DNA from: Panax quinquefolius
Taxonomy: Eukaryota; Streptophyta; Magnoliopsida; Apiales; Araliaceae
DNA length: 64,000 bases
Direction: 5' to 3'
NCBI GenBank assembly: GCA_020205615.1
Contig: JAINUW010000728.1
Location: 267,001 to 331,000 of the forward strand
Each line of letters starts with the position of its first letter. The stretch's first letter is position 1. The notes under the pieces were generated by a model. The model ran no database searches. It saw only the letters and a program-made list of their open reading frames with translations, and was not told the origin of the DNA. Shown here piece after piece: positions 61,226-64,000 of the stretch. Position numbers and translations under genes: made by a program.

Positions 61226-63084
61226 TGTAAGGTTTTGTGAAAATCAAAGTAGCAATCAAATTGCAAAATATAGCGGAAGCATGATAAAATTAGATTTTAA
61301 AATTTTTCACAAACCAATTACCCGGATCATCCTTTATGCATATTATTAATTAAACGAAGAATAAGAAATTATGAAATCATACCCTTGTAGAAACGAGCTT
61401 CCTCAGGTACGAGTTCACCTCCTACTTCTTCGCGATCTCCTTGAATCTCCGGGTAGATTCCTTCCTTTGATCAATGTAAGCCACTCAAGTGTATGGCCTC
61501 TATAGGTGATCCACCAAGGAAGAGGAATTTTTCAAGAAGAAGGGATGTTGGCTCAAACCCTAGTTTTTCCTATCTGTATAAGAAAAGGGGTGTACTCTCC
61601 AAATCTAGGAATTACGTATATTAGATATCTAATATAAGACTCCTCTTATAAAGATATCATGTAACCCTATTTTAATTAAAATAAGGTATTATTTATTTAA
61701 TTAAACTCTTTTAATTAAATGGGCTCCCTAATCCTATTAGGGGTAATTAATTAAACTCCTTTAACTAATTTTCTTTCCTAATCCAATTAGGAATAAATGA
61801 AATACTTATATTAAATTAATTCCTAAACCTTTTAGAAATTAAAATAAAAATAATTGTAATAATATTAATAAGACTCCTCTTATTAATTTATATTTAATAT
61901 TTCTAAAATATTAAATAATAAATATTAAGCTATTTAATTTATTCTATCACCATAGATTAAATTAAATATACTTAACATATTATTACAATTATGCCATTAA
62001 CTTCTTAAATAATTATTCTTCCTTTTATGGTGTGACCCTTTAGGTTCTCCATATTAAACTGTTGTGAATAAATCAATTAGAACAATTCTAATCTCATTTA
62101 AATAAATAAATTAAACAAATAATTTATTTAAATAAATAATATTTATTCTACAATAGGGATAAGCCTCCCTAGCGATCAACGACTTTCCGAGATAATATAG
62201 ATTTCAACATTAACCATAAAAGAACCTTTGAGTAAATAGTTCTGATGCACAATTCAATCCTTCCACCATCAATGTCCCAATTAAATATAAGACATGGAAT
62301 TCTTTGTCAAGTCTTATTTTATTTAATTATATGTATTTCGATCCTTAAATGCACTACTCCAAATAATACAAATTAGAAACTCCTTTCTAATTTCATTCTG
62401 CCTTGGCCAAGGACTACTTGGTTGTCATTTCTCGAATCACATAGGACATTTCTCTTCTTTTATTAGAAGTGGTAGATTCTTTATTGATCATACATTATCT
62501 CCATGTACAACTTATTATACCCAAGCATACCCTTTGATATACCCTAAGGGTCTTAAGGAATAAGTTAAAGTATAACTCATCATACACAAGATACTATGAT
62601 GATCTCAAGTCAAGGATCACTTGTACTACTATCACTACTGAGAATTCCTATTGGACGGGTAAGTAAAACTCCATTAGGTATTCCTTAGCGAGTCACGTTC
62701 AATGAACTTATTCTCTAATAAGCACCTACATACTTGCTTTAGTGTCTCCACACAAATGATCATGAGATCAATCATCCTCATCCAATGAGCAAGCAACGTA
62801 TGTACCAATCTATCCGGATTCACTAATCCCCAATTTAGTAATCCAATGATTGGGAACTATTTTAGTTTTAAGCTTTCTAAGAATTTAGATCTCATTAGAA
62901 TGATCATCATCATTATTCTAAAAGCGTTGCTTAAAACTATGGGTTTATCACATATTATTAAAACAGGACCATGTAGATAATAAATGCCTTTAATAAATAA
63001 TTCTTTTATTAATAAATAAATAAGATTGATTACGATATATGCTTTATCATCATACATGATTGGCTTGTGTGCATAATACTTTCA
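61226..63084 (-). repeat. Copy D, 3' LTR
   Basis: 1,859 bp, TGTAAGG...CTTTCA. It retains the NGAG-loop hairpins (for example TTAATAAGACTCCTCTTATTAA at 61864-61885, in two halves) and is followed by polypurine tract ATCTCCCACTTGCAC (complement) at 63085-63099. Confidence 0.9.
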
Positions 63085-64000
63085 ATCTCCCACTTGCACT
63101 AAAGCCAATCGTCGTGGTATCTCATACCCATCTTCTCTAAGTGATGATCAAAGCCGCTTTGTTGTGTTAACGCTTTAGTAAATGGATCTGCAATATTGTC
63201 TTGAGAGTCCACGCGCCTGTGGTGGCGTTTCTCTCTTCAATGATCTCTCGATCAAATGAAATCGCCATAACACGTGTTTGGATTTACGATGAGACACAGG
63301 TTCCTTAGCTTGCATAGCAGCTCGAGTGTTGTCGCAGAATAAAGGCCTTTGGTCCTTTAATGCTAGGAACCACACCAAGTTGGTAATGAACTTCTTCATC
63401 CAAACGACTTCCTTTTGCGACTTCACTTGCGCCTATATGTACTACTGCCTACATCCTTTGAATCAACAAGAATCGCTTTTGCTTGGAACTTTTTCAACTC
63501 AACTGCGTCACCGTTTAAGGTAAACACATACCCCAAAATGGTTATTTGTCATCTTGGTCTATTTGAAAACTTGAGTGCGTGAAGCCCTCTAGTTTTAATT
63601 CGGACCCACCGTAGACAAGAAATACATCCTTAGTTCTTCTTAAGTACTTTAGGATATTTTCACCGCCCGGTGTTCTTCTCTGGATTCGACCGTGATATCG
63701 CTTGTTACACTAAGTGCATGGCGACATACGGTCTAGTACATATCATACCGTACATGATAGATCCTATTATTTTGAAGCATAAGGAATCTTACTCATACGG
63801 TTTCTCTCCTCGTGTTTTTGGGGCTTGTTTCTTGGAGAGATGTATTCCATGGCTCATCGGCATGAGACCTCTTTGGAATCTTCCATGCTAAACCTTTTTA
63901 GCATCATGTCGATATCGTTCCTTGGGATAAGCCAAGCATCCTATTAGATCTATCTCTATAGATCTTTATCCCCAAAATATAGGATGCTTCTCCCAAGTCC
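63085..64000 (-). pseudogene. pol: Copia pol C-terminus, copy D (end of RT and RNase H)
   Basis: Read from 64000 leftward: LGIKIYRDRSNRMLGLSQGT at the end of RT, then the linker with KIPYAS, then NILKYLRRTKDVFLVYGGS near 63655-63600, and RNase H. An open frame at 63426-63175 includes KEVVWMKKFITNL, LFCDNTRAAMQAKEPVSHRKSKHV and RFHLIER. One base shift later the frame continues as DNIADPFTKAL and finishes MGMRYHDDWL, with TAG at 63102-63104. The stop overlaps the polypurine tract, as in other Copia elements. Stops and frameshifts near 63680-63890 show that it is also inactive. Confidence 0.82.

Larger units (their letters stand above)
61226..64000 (-). mobile_element. Copia element, copy D (runs off the window)
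   Basis: Its 3' LTR (61226-63084) and the C-terminal end of pol are inside the window. The LTR starts TGTAAGGTTTTGTG, diverged from the TGTTAGGTTTG of the other copies, but shares the inner-subtype TATA region. The left flank is GGTGG (61221-61225); the matching duplication would lie beyond 64000. The pol fragment is clearly better preserved than in the other copies. Confidence 0.88.

Overview
This is plant nuclear DNA, and everything recognisable in it is transposable element. The signs are plant retrotransposon primer-binding sites (initiator-Met type TGGTATCAGAGC; a TGGCGACTCTGCTGGGGA type used by Tat/Ogre-like Gypsy elements), plant TATA boxes (CTATAAATAG), 2-4 kb LTRs with TG...CA ends and 5-bp target duplications, very AT-rich sequence and long (TA)n tracts. 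I found no host gene, tRNA, rRNA or CRISPR array. The plant species cannot be named from the sequence.

The window is a nest of insertions. The host is a decayed Tat/Ogre-like Gypsy element on the + strand: LTR end at 15280, PBS at 15283, leader, then a gag gene starting near 16033. That one gag is split by four later insertions: (1) a Tekay/Del-like chromovirus, 16388-32612, with target duplication CCTTT; (2) a solo LTR on the - strand, 32666-35113, with an eroded duplication; (3) a Copia cluster on the - strand, 35327-60385, with duplication AATAC; (4) another Copia element on the - strand starting at 61226 and running off the window. The host gag pieces are 16033-16387, 32618-32665, 35114-35326 and 60391-61225, and the reading frame continues across the first three interruptions. 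The chromovirus carries its own passenger, a 4.1-kb solo LTR (24479-28590) inside its integrase.

Upstream of the host LTR (1-14120) lie the 3' part of a related Tat-like LTR, a fold-back MITE-like element between two (TA)n tracts, and a solo Gypsy LTR (2125-14120) that contains a complete but decayed Copia element (4482-13527, duplication TTATT).

The Copia cluster is the most unusual part. It has five LTRs and four internal regions, all in one orientation, inside a single pair of target duplications. The two outer LTRs resemble each other. The three inner LTRs form a second subtype spaced 7,083 and 7,077 bp apart, as expected for tandem growth by recombination between LTRs. Every Copia copy whose reverse-transcriptase region is in the window has lost the RT core, with two different deletion end points. 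All copies carry many short AU-rich hairpins with a GGAG or related loop, in the LTR U3 and in the leader between PBS and gag. All coding regions are broken by stops and frameshifts, several of them the expected result of cytosine deamination.
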